The translations under genes and the position numbers were made by a program. Source: Candidatus Sulfopaludibacter sp. SbA3 (lineage in GTDB: Bacteria > Acidobacteriota > Terriglobia > Bryobacterales > Bryobacteraceae). From it: 64,000 nucleotides of DNA. Every line of letters starts with the position of its first letter. Positions within the stretch are counted from its first letter, which is position 1. The stretch is taken from the NCBI GenBank assembly GCA_945890485.1, contig CAMDCN010000007.1:62001-126000 (forward strand), read 5' to 3'. The notes beneath the pieces were generated by a model that had not been told where the DNA came from, did not search any database, and was given only the letters and a program-made list of their open reading frames with translations. Shown one piece after another: positions 46,435 to 55,603 of this stretch.

Positions 46435-47241
46435 ATGATTGAACATTTGCGCCCCGGCGTAACGGCTCATAGCGCCCGGGTGGTGCTTTTTGATTTTGAT
46501 GGGACCTTGTCGACGATCCGCTCTGGTTGGGTGGAAATCATGGTTCCAATGATGGTTGAGATTCTCGCCGAGCTGAAAAGCGGCGAGAGCGAAGCCGAAT
46601 TGACCGAGATCGTGAAGGAGTATGTCGGGCGGTTGACCGGCAAGGAAACGATCTACCAGATGATGGAGTTCGCCGAGCAGATCAGCAAGCGCGGCGGGAC
46701 TCCGGCGGAGCCGAAGGTCTATAAAAAGATGTATCTTGATGCGCTGATGGAACGCATCAAGGACCGCCTGGAAGGACTGGAGAGCGGGCGAACGGCTCCG
46801 GAGGAGTGGCTGGTTCCGGGGAGCCGGGCGCTGCTCGATAGTTTGAAGGCACGGGGATTGAAGCTCTATTTGGCAAGCGGTACGGACCATGCGGACGTGG
46901 TTCGAGAAGTGAAATTGCTGGGCTTGTACGAGTACTTCGATGGCGGCGTGTTCGGGGCTCTCGACGATTTGAAGGCGTTTTCGAAGGCGATTCTCGTGAA
47001 GAAGATCGTCGATTCGGCGGAGCACAAGGGCGAAGAGTTTTTGGCCTTCGGCGATGGCTACGTGGAAGTGCAGGTGGTGAAGGAAGTCGGAGGCGTGGCC
47101 GTGGGCGTGGCTTCCGATGAGCCGGCGTGCGAGAAGGTGGACGACTGGAAGCGGAACCGGCTGGTGGGTGTGGGTGCGGATTGGATTGTGCCGCACTATG
47201 CGAACACCGAGTTGTTGATGAGCACCCTGTTTCCGCAATGA
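46435..47241 (+). CDS. HAD-superfamily hydrolase
   Basis: 268 aa. Motif I is VVLFDFDGTLSTIRSGW (about 18-34), with a helical cap (about 40-120), motif II YLASGTDHADV, Lys in FSKAILVKKIV and motif IV FGDGYVEVQVVKEVGG near 205. A DxDGT phosphatase is clear; the substrate is not. Its stop overlaps the PfkB kinase start (ATGA), and that gene overlaps a ROK kinase, making a three-gene sugar operon. Role as a sugar-phosphate phosphatase is inferred from context. Confidence 0.85.
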   Translation: MIEHLRPGVTAHSARVVLFDFDGTLSTIRSGWVEIMVPMMVEILAELKSGESEAELTEIVKEYVGRLTGKETIYQMMEFAEQISKRGGTPAEPKVYKKMYLDALMERIKDRLEGLESGRTAPEEWLVPGSRALLDSLKARGLKLYLASGTDHADVVREVKLLGLYEYFDGGVFGALDDLKAFSKAILVKKIVDSAEHKGEEFLAFGDGYVEVQVVKEVGGVAVGVASDEPACEKVDDWKRNRLVGVGADWIVPHYANTELLMSTLFPQ

Positions 47242-48194
47242 AGACCGAGGAGATTCTAGAGAAGCTGCGCGCGTTGCGGGTGCTCGTGGTGGGAGATATC
47301 TGTTTGGACCGCTGGTGTACGTACGACCCGGCGGAGGCGCTGCCTTCCGCCGAGACGGGGATTCCGCGGGTGGCTGTGACCAGCGTGGAAGTGACGCCAG
47401 GGGCCGGCGGGACGATTGCGAACAACCTGGCGGCCCTGGGCGTGGGGCAGATCACGGTGGTGGGCGTGGTGGGCCGCGACGGCTTCGGCTGGGAGTTGCG
47501 GGAGGCGCTAGCGGCGCGGGGGATCGACGGGTCGCGCCTCGTCGCAGCACCGGGCGTGCAGACGTTCACCTACACGAAGGTGATCAACGGCGAGACGGGA
47601 GAAGAGGACCAGCCGCGGCTGGACTTCATCGTGAACCGGCCGCTGGCAGCGGACGTGGAGCAGGCGCTGATTGTGCAGTTGGGCGGGGAGTGGGACGCGG
47701 TGATTGTGTCCGACCAGGCGGAGACGAACGCGGGGGGCGTGGTGACGCCGGCGGTGCGGGCGGCCGTGCAGGGGAAGCTGGTGTGGGTGGATTCCCGGGC
47801 GCGGGCGGAGCATTTCCGGGGCGTGATCCTGAAGCCGAACGAGCGAGAGGCCGAGGAGGCTTGCCTGCGGGCGTTTGGGGAAGTAGATTTCGCGCGGCTG
47901 CGGGAGTTAACGGCGGCGCCGCTGCTGCTAGTGACGCACGGCGGGCGCGGGGCGCGGCTGTTTACGGCCGAAGGTGATACCTGGGTGGCGACGCGGCCGG
48001 TGGAGAAGCCGGTGGACATCTGCGGGGCGGGCGATAGCTTTACGGCGGGGGCGGTGTGCGCGCTGGCCGTGACCGGGGATATGGTGCGGGCGGCGGAGTT
48101 CGGCAACCAGGTGGCGGCGATCACGATTATGAAGAAGGGGACGGGGACGGCGTCGCCGGAGGAGTTGCTACGGGATGCACACGATCGCGATTGA
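47238..48194 (+). CDS. PfkB-family carbohydrate kinase (HldA/RfaE-like)
   Basis: 318 aa from ATG 47238. N-terminal RVLVVGDICLDRWCTYDP and GGTIANNLAALG resemble HldA, and the catalytic GAGDSFTAGAVCALAVTG sits near residue 265. The segment PSAETGIPRVAVTSVEV replaces the SPEAPVPV signature, so the substrate is probably a different sugar. It is a second kinase of this type in the window, 46 kb from hldA. It overlaps the HAD gene by 4 bases and the ROK gene by 20. Confidence 0.85.
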   Translation: MKTEEILEKLRALRVLVVGDICLDRWCTYDPAEALPSAETGIPRVAVTSVEVTPGAGGTIANNLAALGVGQITVVGVVGRDGFGWELREALAARGIDGSRLVAAPGVQTFTYTKVINGETGEEDQPRLDFIVNRPLAADVEQALIVQLGGEWDAVIVSDQAETNAGGVVTPAVRAAVQGKLVWVDSRARAEHFRGVILKPNEREAEEACLRAFGEVDFARLRELTAAPLLLVTHGGRGARLFTAEGDTWVATRPVEKPVDICGAGDSFTAGAVCALAVTGDMVRAAEFGNQVAAITIMKKGTGTASPEELLRDAHDRD

Positions 48195-49032
48195 TATTGG
48201 CGGCACGAAGTTTTCGATGGCGGTGTTTGACGGGGACCGGATGGTGCGGCGGGAGAGCCGGGCGACCAACCGGGAGGGGGGCAGCGAATGGATGCTGGCC
48301 CAGATTGCGGAGATTGGGAAGGCGTGGTGCGGCGAGTATGCGGTGGTGCGGTGCGGGATTGGGTTCGGCGGGCCCGTGGATTGGCCGACGCAGATGGTGA
48401 CGTTGTCGACGCATGTGGGGGGCTGGGCTGGGGTAGATCTGCCGGGGTTCGTGCGGGCGGAGTTGGGCGTGCCGGTGGTGATGGACAACGACGCGAACGT
48501 GGGGGCGTTGGGGGAGGGCGTGTGGGGCGCGGGACGGGGGCAGCGGCCGCTGTTCTACATGACGCTTTCGACGGGCATTGGCGGGGGGATTTTGACGGAG
48601 CAGGGGCTGTACCGCGGGGCGGACTCGTATGCGGGGGAGATTGGGCATTTGAATGTGCGGCCGGATGGGCCGGGGTGTTTGTGCGGGTCGAACGGGTGTT
48701 TTGAGCGGATGTGTTGTGGGTTGTGGTTGGAGCGGGACTATGGGAAGCCGGCGAAGGAGTTGCTCGAAGATCCCGCGTTTGTGGAGCGGTATGTGGTGGA
48801 TCTGGCGCGCGGGTTGAAGGCGGGGATTATGTTGTTGAACCCGGCGCGGATCGTGATTGGCGGGGGGATTCCTAAGGCGGGGGAGAAGTTGTTTGGGCCG
48901 CTGCGGGCGGAGTTGGGGCGGCAGATTACGGCTTGGAGTAGGGCAAGAGTGGATGTGGTGGCGGCGGAGTTGGGGGATGACAGTGTGTTGTGGGGGGCGC
49001 TGGAGTTAGTACGGGGCGGGGACGCATACTAG
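48175..49032 (+). CDS. ROK-family sugar kinase (glucokinase-like)
   Basis: 285 aa. ATP site TIAIDIGGTKFSMAVFD at the N-terminus, VPVVMDNDANVGALGEGVWGAG with the catalytic Asp, STGIGGGILTEQGLYRGADSYAGEIGH, and the ROK Zn motif GHLNVRPDGPGCLCGSNGCFE. No helix-turn-helix is fused, so it is an enzyme rather than a repressor. It phosphorylates glucose or a related hexose. It overlaps the PfkB gene by 20 bases and ends five bases before the ATPase start. Confidence 0.9.
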   Translation: MHTIAIDIGGTKFSMAVFDGDRMVRRESRATNREGGSEWMLAQIAEIGKAWCGEYAVVRCGIGFGGPVDWPTQMVTLSTHVGGWAGVDLPGFVRAELGVPVVMDNDANVGALGEGVWGAGRGQRPLFYMTLSTGIGGGILTEQGLYRGADSYAGEIGHLNVRPDGPGCLCGSNGCFERMCCGLWLERDYGKPAKELLEDPAFVERYVVDLARGLKAGIMLLNPARIVIGGGIPKAGEKLFGPLRAELGRQITAWSRARVDVVAAELGDDSVLWGALELVRGGDAY

Positions 49033-49037
49033 AGGGC

Positions 49038-50186
49038 ATGTTGCTGCAACGGTTGAAGGTTTCCGGGTTTCTTTCGTTTGGGCCGAAGGGCATTGACCTG
49101 GAGCTGCGACCGTTAAATGTATTGATTGGGGCGAACGGATCGGGGAAGTCGAATCTGTTGGAGGCGATCACCTTAATGAAGGCGACTGCCGCATACAGCG
49201 TAACGGAAGCGAGCAACAATCAAGGGAGCGCGCGGGATTGGCTTTGGCAGGGGCCGGGGTCAACACAGGAAGCCCGGATTGAGACTGTTCTTGCGGCATC
49301 AGGGGGAGGACCGCCGCTCCGCCATGAGATTGTCTTGCGAGAGCGGAATCGAGAACTGGCGCTGGTGGGGGAACACGTCTCTGCGACTACTCTCGGAGGC
49401 GAACAGCAAGTCTATGCATCGAGCGATGGCGAAGCGGCGCTGTGGGGGCTGGACGGAAAGCGGGTTGGGTTTGCCCCGGACCGATTCCCATTGGGCCAAT
49501 CCATCGTCACTCGCCGACTGGACCTGGAGCAGTACCCCGCATTAGAACGGTTGGAGCGCGGCTACCGCACGGGAATTCAACTCTATCGAAACTGGGAATT
49601 CGGGCCGAACGCTCAGCTTCGTCTTCCGGTTTTGCGCGATACCCGAGGAGATTTTCTGAAAGATGGCGGCAGCAATCTCGCTGCCGTTTTGTCTGAGTTT
49701 CCAAGCACGGTTCGGCAGGAACTGATCGCTTCGCTACGCGATCTCTATGATGGCATTGCGGGTTACCGCGTGACGTCAAGGGGAGTGTTGTATTTGGAGG
49801 AGACGGATGGGCGTGAGATCCCGGCGCAGCGGTTGTCCGATGGGACGGTACGGCACTTGTGCCTGCTCTCGATACTGCTGCATCCGGAACCACCTGCGCT
49901 TGTAGTGATTGAAGAGCCAGAGTTGGGGCTGCATCCAGACGTGATTCACGTTGTGGCGGAGTTACTACGAAAGGCCTCGAAGCGGATGCAACTCATCGTG
50001 ACTACACATTCTCGTCAATTGATTGACGCACTCGGCGAAGAGCCGGAGGCGGTGGTGGTATGCGAAAAGGAGGATGGTGAGTCTCAGTTTCGGCGTCTAA
50101 ATGGCGGGCGCATGAAGGCTTGGCTGGACCGATACTCCTTGGGGGAGTTGTGGAGTAAAGGGGAACTCGGAGGAAACCGCTGGTGA
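49038..50186 (+). CDS. AAA/SMC-like ATPase of an OLD/PARIS-type pair
   Basis: 382 aa from ATG 49038. RecF/OLD-like ABC-type ATPase: N-terminal LLQRLKVSGFLSFGPKGI, Walker A GANGSGKSNLLEAI near 31, signature-like RLSDGTVRHLCLLSILL, Walker B LVVIEEPELGLHP and the switch His in IVTTHSRQLIDAL. No TOPRIM domain is fused, but the next gene (GTGA overlap) encodes one. ATPase plus separate TOPRIM matches the layout of several anti-phage systems (OLD-like, PARIS). Composition is less GC-rich than the upstream ROK gene, consistent with transfer. Function is inferred. Confidence 0.82.
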   Translation: MLLQRLKVSGFLSFGPKGIDLELRPLNVLIGANGSGKSNLLEAITLMKATAAYSVTEASNNQGSARDWLWQGPGSTQEARIETVLAASGGGPPLRHEIVLRERNRELALVGEHVSATTLGGEQQVYASSDGEAALWGLDGKRVGFAPDRFPLGQSIVTRRLDLEQYPALERLERGYRTGIQLYRNWEFGPNAQLRLPVLRDTRGDFLKDGGSNLAAVLSEFPSTVRQELIASLRDLYDGIAGYRVTSRGVLYLEETDGREIPAQRLSDGTVRHLCLLSILLHPEPPALVVIEEPELGLHPDVIHVVAELLRKASKRMQLIVTTHSRQLIDALGEEPEAVVVCEKEDGESQFRRLNGGRMKAWLDRYSLGELWSKGELGGNRW

Positions 50187-50746
50187 GAGTCAAGATCTAC
50201 ATCGAAGGAGGCGGACCGGGACAAGCGCAGGACGCCGTGTTCCGACAAGGATGGAGTCAATTTTTTCGGCAATGGAATCTCGCCCGCCAACCCGCCGTGG
50301 TCCGAGGGCAGAGCAGAGAAAAAACTTGGGATCTCTTTCAGCAGGCGGTGAGATCGAAAAGTGCCGACGAACTGCCTCTGTTGCTGGTGGACAGTGATGC
50401 GACGGTAGCGACGGGCCTAACTAGTTGGCAACATCTAGCCAAAAGGGGCTGGCGGCAACCAGAGGGGGCAGACGCGGATGACGCTTTCTTGATGATCTGC
50501 ACAATGGAGACGTGGATACTGGCTGGGTGGCGAGATCAGTCCGACGTTACGCAGTGGCCTGACTTCGAAGCCGTCCCAGAAAGGCGAATCTCAGAAGTAC
50601 TAAAGCGAGTTTCCGCTGAGCAGTATCAAAAGGGGCCGCGTTCGTTTGAATTTCTCGGACAGATCGACGCGGTACAGGTGTCCGAGAAATGCCGTTCAGC
50701 GAAATCCTTGCGGGCGCGCCTGCAGGGACTAATGGGACGCCGTTAG
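50183..50746 (+). CDS. DUF4276-family TOPRIM-like protein
   Basis: 187 aa starting at a GTG that overlaps the ATPase stop by 4 bases. TOPRIM-like acidic residues are visible: Glu in VKIYIEGGGPGQAQ (about residue 8) and Asp-x-Asp in LPLLLVDSDATV near 70. DAFLMICTMETWILAGW and the C-terminal CRSAKSLRARLQGL resemble the DUF4276 family as I recall it. TOPRIM proteins cleave or modify nucleic acids with Mg2+. With the ATPase it is a candidate two-gene defence system. The stop overlaps the convergent dehydrogenase stop by 18 bases. Confidence 0.75.
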   Translation: MRVKIYIEGGGPGQAQDAVFRQGWSQFFRQWNLARQPAVVRGQSREKTWDLFQQAVRSKSADELPLLLVDSDATVATGLTSWQHLAKRGWRQPEGADADDAFLMICTMETWILAGWRDQSDVTQWPDFEAVPERRISEVLKRVSAEQYQKGPRSFEFLGQIDAVQVSEKCRSAKSLRARLQGLMGRR

Positions 50747-51742
50747 ATCGATAACGGCTTTTCCGACCTTATCGCGGTAGTGCTCCAGCATCGAGAACGC
50801 CCCTTCGATCTCCTCGAGCGGGCGCTGGTGGGTGACCAGCGGCCCAAACAGCGTCGGTCGTTCGCGGAGGAGATCCAGCGCCAAGGGCGTCTCGTGGTTG
50901 CTGCGGCGGACAGGGAACAGCGGAACCTCCTTCCGGCGCAGCTCGTGAAAGTGAATCACCGGCATCGGGTCCGACGGGATCCCCGTCACCACCACGCGGC
51001 CACCTCGCGCGACCGCCAGGCAGCAGGCATCGAGCGAGCCGTCGCGCGTCACACAGTCAATCGCCACATCGACGCCACGGTCACCAGTCGAACTCTTGAT
51101 CTCGGCCAACGCCTCATCTGGAGCGAGCACGACATCCGCGCCATACGCGGCCGCCATCGCACGGCGGTGGGGCACCGGGTCGATGGCATAGATGCGGCGG
51201 GCGCCATGCATCTTGAGCACGGCAATCGTCAATGCACCAATCGGCCCGCAACCCCACACGGCCACCGTCTCGCCCGGCGTCAGCTTCACGAACTGCATAC
51301 TGTGCAACGCAATCGCGAGCGGTTCAAACAGCGTCCCTTCCGCGAAGCCGAGGCCGTCAGGCAGCGGCAACACATTGTGCGCCGGCAAGTTGACGATGTC
51401 ACGGAAGAAGCCCGGGTCAGGGCCCGCGCTGTAAAAACGAATATTCACGCACAGGTTGTGGCGGCCGGTGCGGCACATCTCGCAGTGGTAGCAGTAGACC
51501 GCCGGCTCGAGAATCACCCGTTCGCCGGTTCCGACGATGGTCCCCGTCGGCTCGTGACCAAGCACCATGGGGAAGACGCTCGGCGTATCGCCAACCGATC
51601 CTTCCGAAAAATTATGCAGGTCGGAACCGCAGATGCCGACGGCGTGGACGCGGACCTGGACCTCTCCCGGGCCAGGGGCGGGCGGCGGTTCGGTCTCTGA
51701 AACGGTGAAGCGGTGTTGGGCGATTAACTGGGCGAGGCGCAC
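50729..51742 (-). CDS. Zinc-dependent medium-chain alcohol/polyol dehydrogenase
   Basis: 337 aa. Catalytic Zn ligands are in VGICGSDLHNF and VLGHEPTG, and the structural Zn site is YHCEMCRTGRHNLC with four Cys. The Rossmann motif is VAVWGCGPIGALTIAV. It resembles sorbitol/threonine-type dehydrogenases that oxidise polyols with NAD+; the substrate is open. It lies 6 bases downstream of the Zn-ribbon protein gene on the same strand. Confidence 0.9.
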   Translation of the reverse strand: MRLAQLIAQHRFTVSETEPPPAPGPGEVQVRVHAVGICGSDLHNFSEGSVGDTPSVFPMVLGHEPTGTIVGTGERVILEPAVYCYHCEMCRTGRHNLCVNIRFYSAGPDPGFFRDIVNLPAHNVLPLPDGLGFAEGTLFEPLAIALHSMQFVKLTPGETVAVWGCGPIGALTIAVLKMHGARRIYAIDPVPHRRAMAAAYGADVVLAPDEALAEIKSSTGDRGVDVAIDCVTRDGSLDACCLAVARGGRVVVTGIPSDPMPVIHFHELRRKEVPLFPVRRSNHETPLALDLLRERPTLFGPLVTHQRPLEEIEGAFSMLEHYRDKVGKAVIDLTASH

Positions 51743-51748
51743 GAGAGG

Positions 51749-52213
51749 CTATTCCGAAGTTTTTTTGAAGAGGTTATCGAAGGCGGTCCGAGCGTCCTGC
51801 ACCTTGCGCGGAACATTCGGCGCCGCCACTAACGGCAGGCCCGCGGGTTTGGGCGCAACCGGCGCGGCGGTATCCCGGGCGACCGTGATCCGGGGCGAGA
51901 AGAAGGTACACTCATTCGCCCGATCCTTATACGGAATTCGCTCCGGGACCGGCTGCAAGCACTGGAAACGCGCGGACGAATCCATGTGGCCGCATTGGCT
52001 GCAACAGTGCAGCGCGACGGCACACTTAGGACACGGCTCCGTAAAATCGAAGCCGGCGGGCAAGACGTTCGAACAGTTGAAGCATCGGCTCGCAGCTACG
52101 CTACGGACGAGACGAGGTGTCGGCGGACCATCGACCGGAGTGCGGGGAGCGTGGTACTCCCCTTCCCTCTTGTCCTGATACCCGGGTTGTTTGTACTTCC
52201 GGTCTCCGTCCAT
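51749..52213 (-). CDS. Cys-rich zinc-ribbon hypothetical protein
   Basis: 154 aa. The middle holds four Cys-x2-Cys-type knuckles: CFNCSN, CPKC, CCSQC and further single Cys (ARFQCLQPV, NECTFFSPR), consistent with one or two zinc ribbons. Both ends are polar and Pro-rich. It is not assigned to a family with confidence; I recall similar short proteins from Acidobacteriota. Between glgP and the dehydrogenase, and co-directional with both, its role is unknown. Confidence 0.6.
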   Translation of the reverse strand: MDGDRKYKQPGYQDKREGEYHAPRTPVDGPPTPRLVRSVAASRCFNCSNVLPAGFDFTEPCPKCAVALHCCSQCGHMDSSARFQCLQPVPERIPYKDRANECTFFSPRITVARDTAAPVAPKPAGLPLVAAPNVPRKVQDARTAFDNLFKKTSE

Positions 52214-52252
52214 TGTGTCGCTCTTGGGTGTACCACGAATCCGTGGTGGAGG

Positions 52253-54802
52253 CTAGTCAGACCACTTGAGCAGGGCGTTGGTGGGCCGGGTCAAGGGGTC
52301 GCGATAGTGGTTCGAGCTAATCCGGAAGGAGAAGCCGAGCCGGCCGGTGCGCCGGGGCGCATACTCCTTGCCGAAGAGGTGAACGCCACCGCGCTGCTCG
52401 ATCACGGGCAACGGGATTACTGTAGTCTCTTCAAGATTGCCATCGGCATCGACGCGTCCGACCAAAGCTTCCACGCGAACATCCTCCGGCTTGAGGCCTG
52501 CGAGTTCAACTGCGGCACGAAGCGGAAGAGTGCCGCCGGTTTGGATCGTCGTAGCCGTCCCGCCGTCAATTTCGACGAAGCGGACTTGGTCCCACACGCG
52601 ATGCACGTCTTTATCCCACACGGCGAGTTTCTTGGCCGCCGCGTAGTTGTCGGCGGCAGTGACGGCGATGTGAGCGTGGGCGGGATCGTAGAGTAGCTTG
52701 GAATACTCCAGGAGCATTCGCTTCGCGTCATACTGCGGCGTCACATTCTTTAGGCTCAGCTTCATGCGCCGCACCCATTCGTGGGGCACTTCGTCAGAAC
52801 GGGAGGAGTAGTAGAGCGGAACGATCTCGTTTTCGAGGAGCGAGAGAAGAGCCGCGGTGTGCATCTCATCCTGGTCCTCTGAATACGGTTCGCGGTCGCC
52901 GATGGCCCAACCGCCGGAGGTCTCATAGGCCTCGTCGTACCAGCCGTCAAGGACGGAGAGGTTGGGGTTGCCGTTGAGAGCGGCCTTCATGCCGGAGGTG
53001 CCGCAGGCTTCTTCCCCGCGTCGGGGATTGTTGAGCCAAAGGTCGACGCCTTGCACAAGTTCACGGGCCACTTGCATGGAGTAATCTTCGACGAAGACCA
53101 AGCGTCGGGAGATCTCGGGGTCGCGAGAGAGCTGGACGATCTCGCGGATCAACGTCTTGCCGGGGATGTCCTTCGGATGGGCCTTGCCGGAGATGAGGAT
53201 CTGAACGGGCATCCGGTTGTTGGTCAGGAGCCGCTTGAGACGGGCGAGATCTTTAAAGATCAGCGTCGCGCGCTTGTACGTGGCAAAGCGGCGGGCGAAT
53301 CCGATGGTAAACGCTTCGGGGTCCAGGATGTCCGACAAGCGCCGAATCTCGGAAGGAGATGACTTGCGGGCGACAGCGGCAGCGCTGGCTCGGGCGCGGA
53401 CGAAGGCGATCAACTGCCGTTTGCGCTTCTTGTGCGCTTCCCAAATCTCCTGGTCGGGGATGTCGTCGATCAGGTCCCACGTGGCTTTGTTCTCGCTGTG
53501 CTCCCGCCAGTCCGGCTGCAGGAAGTTATCGTAGACGCTGGCGAGGTCGCCGTTTAGCCAGGTAGAGACGTGGACGCCGTTCGTGACCGAGGTGATGGGC
53601 ACTTCCGCGGGGGGCAACTGCGGCCAAAGGTCCTGCCACATTTCGCGGGAGACGACGCCGTGGAGCGCAGAGACGCCATTGCGCCAGCAGCTGGTTTTGA
53701 TGGCCAGGATCGCCATGGAGAACGACTCTCCGCCATCGTAGGGATTGCGGCGGCCGAGGCCGGAGAAAGCGTCGTATGGGATGCCCGCGCGGTCGCAGTA
53801 CTCGGAGAAGTAATAGTGGACGAGGCCGGAATCAAACAGGTCGATGCCCGCGGGGACGGGGGTGTGGGTGGTGAAGACGTTATTGGCGCGGACGGCTTCG
53901 ACAGCCTCATCGAACGCCAAGCCCTTTTCCGCCATCTTGAGGCGAATCCGTTCAATGGCGAGGAAGGCCGAGTGGCCCTCGTTCATATGGAACACCGTTG
54001 GCGCCAGACCAAGGGCGGAGAGAACGCGCATGCCGCCGATGCCGAGGACGATCTCCTGGCGGATGCGGGTGTGGGAGTCGCCGCCGTACAACTGGTCCGT
54101 GATGTTGCGGTTTTCCGGAGCCGGGTTCTGCGGGATGTTGGTATCGAGCAGGAAAAGCCGGACACGGCCGACCTGAATGATCCAGGCTTTGATGAAGACT
54201 TCGCCGGTGGGCAGCTTGACGGAGACGATCAGATCGGAGCCGTCGGCAAGGCGGACGGGTTGGATGGGAAGCGTGTAGAAGTCGTTTTCGGGCGACTTTT
54301 CGATCTGCCAACCGTCTTGGTTGAGCGACTGACGGAGGTAGCCTTTCTGGTAGAGCAGGCCGACGCCAACCAGCGGGAGATCGAGGTCGGACGAGGCTTT
54401 CAGATGGTCGCCGGAGAGCACGCCCAGGCCGCCTGAATAAACGGGCAGGCACTCCGCGAGACCGTACTCCATCGAGAAATAGGCGATCAGCTTGTCGGAC
54501 TGCTTCGCCGTGGACGAATCCATGTAGGCGTCGAGACGTTCGCAGGCCTTCTTATAAAGAGCGAGAAATCTGGTGTCCGACGCGGCTTTTTCGAGGCTGG
54601 CCTGGGGCACCTGACCGAGCATCAGGATGGGATTGTGGCCACTGTTGCGCCATGCGGTGGGGTCGAGGCGGCGGAACATGCCGCGCAGGTTGGGTTCCCA
54701 AACCCAAAGCAGGTTATAGGCGAGTTCGGACAATCGGGCGAGGGCCTTTGGCAGGGCCGGCTGAACGAGGAATTCCTTGTGGGGGCGAATCTGAAACGAC
54801 AT
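52253..54802 (-). CDS. glgP: Alpha-glucan (glycogen) phosphorylase, GT35
   Basis: 849 aa. It releases Glc-1-P from glycogen-type glucans using pyridoxal phosphate. The N-terminal DUF3417-like region (LSELAYNLLWVWEPNLRGMFRRLDPTAW) marks the alpha-glucan phosphorylase subtype rather than classical GlgP. Conserved blocks are VYSGGLGVLSGDHLKASSDLDLPLVGVGLLY, FTTHTPVPAGIDLF, GFARRFATYKRATLI and the PLP-lysine site EEACGTSGMKAALNGNPNLSVLDGWYDEA near 605. The product would feed Pgm, encoded 11 kb away. The ATG at 54802 is directly clear of upstream genes. Confidence 0.93.
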   Translation of the reverse strand: MSFQIRPHKEFLVQPALPKALARLSELAYNLLWVWEPNLRGMFRRLDPTAWRNSGHNPILMLGQVPQASLEKAASDTRFLALYKKACERLDAYMDSSTAKQSDKLIAYFSMEYGLAECLPVYSGGLGVLSGDHLKASSDLDLPLVGVGLLYQKGYLRQSLNQDGWQIEKSPENDFYTLPIQPVRLADGSDLIVSVKLPTGEVFIKAWIIQVGRVRLFLLDTNIPQNPAPENRNITDQLYGGDSHTRIRQEIVLGIGGMRVLSALGLAPTVFHMNEGHSAFLAIERIRLKMAEKGLAFDEAVEAVRANNVFTTHTPVPAGIDLFDSGLVHYYFSEYCDRAGIPYDAFSGLGRRNPYDGGESFSMAILAIKTSCWRNGVSALHGVVSREMWQDLWPQLPPAEVPITSVTNGVHVSTWLNGDLASVYDNFLQPDWREHSENKATWDLIDDIPDQEIWEAHKKRKRQLIAFVRARASAAAVARKSSPSEIRRLSDILDPEAFTIGFARRFATYKRATLIFKDLARLKRLLTNNRMPVQILISGKAHPKDIPGKTLIREIVQLSRDPEISRRLVFVEDYSMQVARELVQGVDLWLNNPRRGEEACGTSGMKAALNGNPNLSVLDGWYDEAYETSGGWAIGDREPYSEDQDEMHTAALLSLLENEIVPLYYSSRSDEVPHEWVRRMKLSLKNVTPQYDAKRMLLEYSKLLYDPAHAHIAVTAADNYAAAKKLAVWDKDVHRVWDQVRFVEIDGGTATTIQTGGTLPLRAAVELAGLKPEDVRVEALVGRVDADGNLEETTVIPLPVIEQRGGVHLFGKEYAPRRTGRLGFSFRISSNHYRDPLTRPTNALLKWSD

Positions 54803-54859
54803 AGTTGGATGGGGGGTGGGGGAGAATCTAAAGATAGCAGAGGGGGGACGGTACTTGGG

Positions 54860-55579
54860 TTACACGGCGACCCGAAAGCCGAGGCCGGTGCGGCTGAATT
54901 TCTCGCTTAGCCAGTCGTGCTCCGTGGCGGAGACGCGGAAGAGATGGAAGTCGTTGCGCTTGGGGTCGGAATCGGCGACCCATTCGTCGACGTTGCCGAT
55001 GATGTCGTAGAGGCCGAAGGGGTTGGCGTAGCCGGTAGAGGCCGGGGGTTTGGGGGCTTCGTTTTCTTTCGGGAAAGCGATGAGTTGGGGCAGGAAACGG
55101 TCGCCCCACCAGTATTCCGTGCGGGTGCCAGCGCGGCAGGCGTACTCCCATTCGCGATCGGTAGGCAGGCGGTAGGCGCGGCCGGTGAGCCGGGAGACTC
55201 GCGCGCAGAACTCCATGCAGTCACGGAAGGAGACGGTTTCGACGGCTTGTTCCGGTTTCCAGCCGAAGGGCGACTCCTTTCCGGTTTGGAAGGGCGGGAT
55301 CGCCCGTTTCCGCTTCGGGAGCTTCGCGACAGCGTTCCACTGGGCGATGGTGACCTCGTGACGGCCCAGGGAGAACCCGGAGATAACCGTTTCCCGTCCA
55401 TTGGGCAGGACAAGCGGGCCGGAGGGAAGGGTAAGAAGTTCAAGGGGCGGACCGCCGGGCAGGGGGTCGGCGAAACCCTCGGCGGCGCGGGTTTCCGATT
55501 GCGTGACGCGGCCCCGCTGATCAAAGGCCGTGGGAATGGCGAAGGGGAACGCGAGGAACGAGCGCCGGGTGATCGCCAT
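54860..55579 (-). CDS. Formylglycine-generating-enzyme-like (FGE-sulfatase domain) Tat protein
   Basis: 239 aa. Tat-type N-terminus ITRRSFLAFPFAIPTA. The FGE-sulfatase domain shows FSLGRHEVTIAQWNAVAK, VSFRDCMEFCARVSRLTGRAYRLPTDREWEYACRAGTRTEYWWG, NPFGLYDIIGNVDEWVAD and LGFRVAV at the end. The family includes true formylglycine-generating enzymes and many non-catalytic binding versions; the paired active-site Cys of aerobic FGE are not clearly present, so a binding or other oxidase role is more likely. It diverges from the 124-residue secreted protein. Confidence 0.85.
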   Translation of the reverse strand: MAITRRSFLAFPFAIPTAFDQRGRVTQSETRAAEGFADPLPGGPPLELLTLPSGPLVLPNGRETVISGFSLGRHEVTIAQWNAVAKLPKRKRAIPPFQTGKESPFGWKPEQAVETVSFRDCMEFCARVSRLTGRAYRLPTDREWEYACRAGTRTEYWWGDRFLPQLIAFPKENEAPKPPASTGYANPFGLYDIIGNVDEWVADSDPKRNDFHLFRVSATEHDWLSEKFSRTGLGFRVAV

Positions 55580-55603
55580 CTCTTTAGGCTATATTGTTGC
55601 GGT

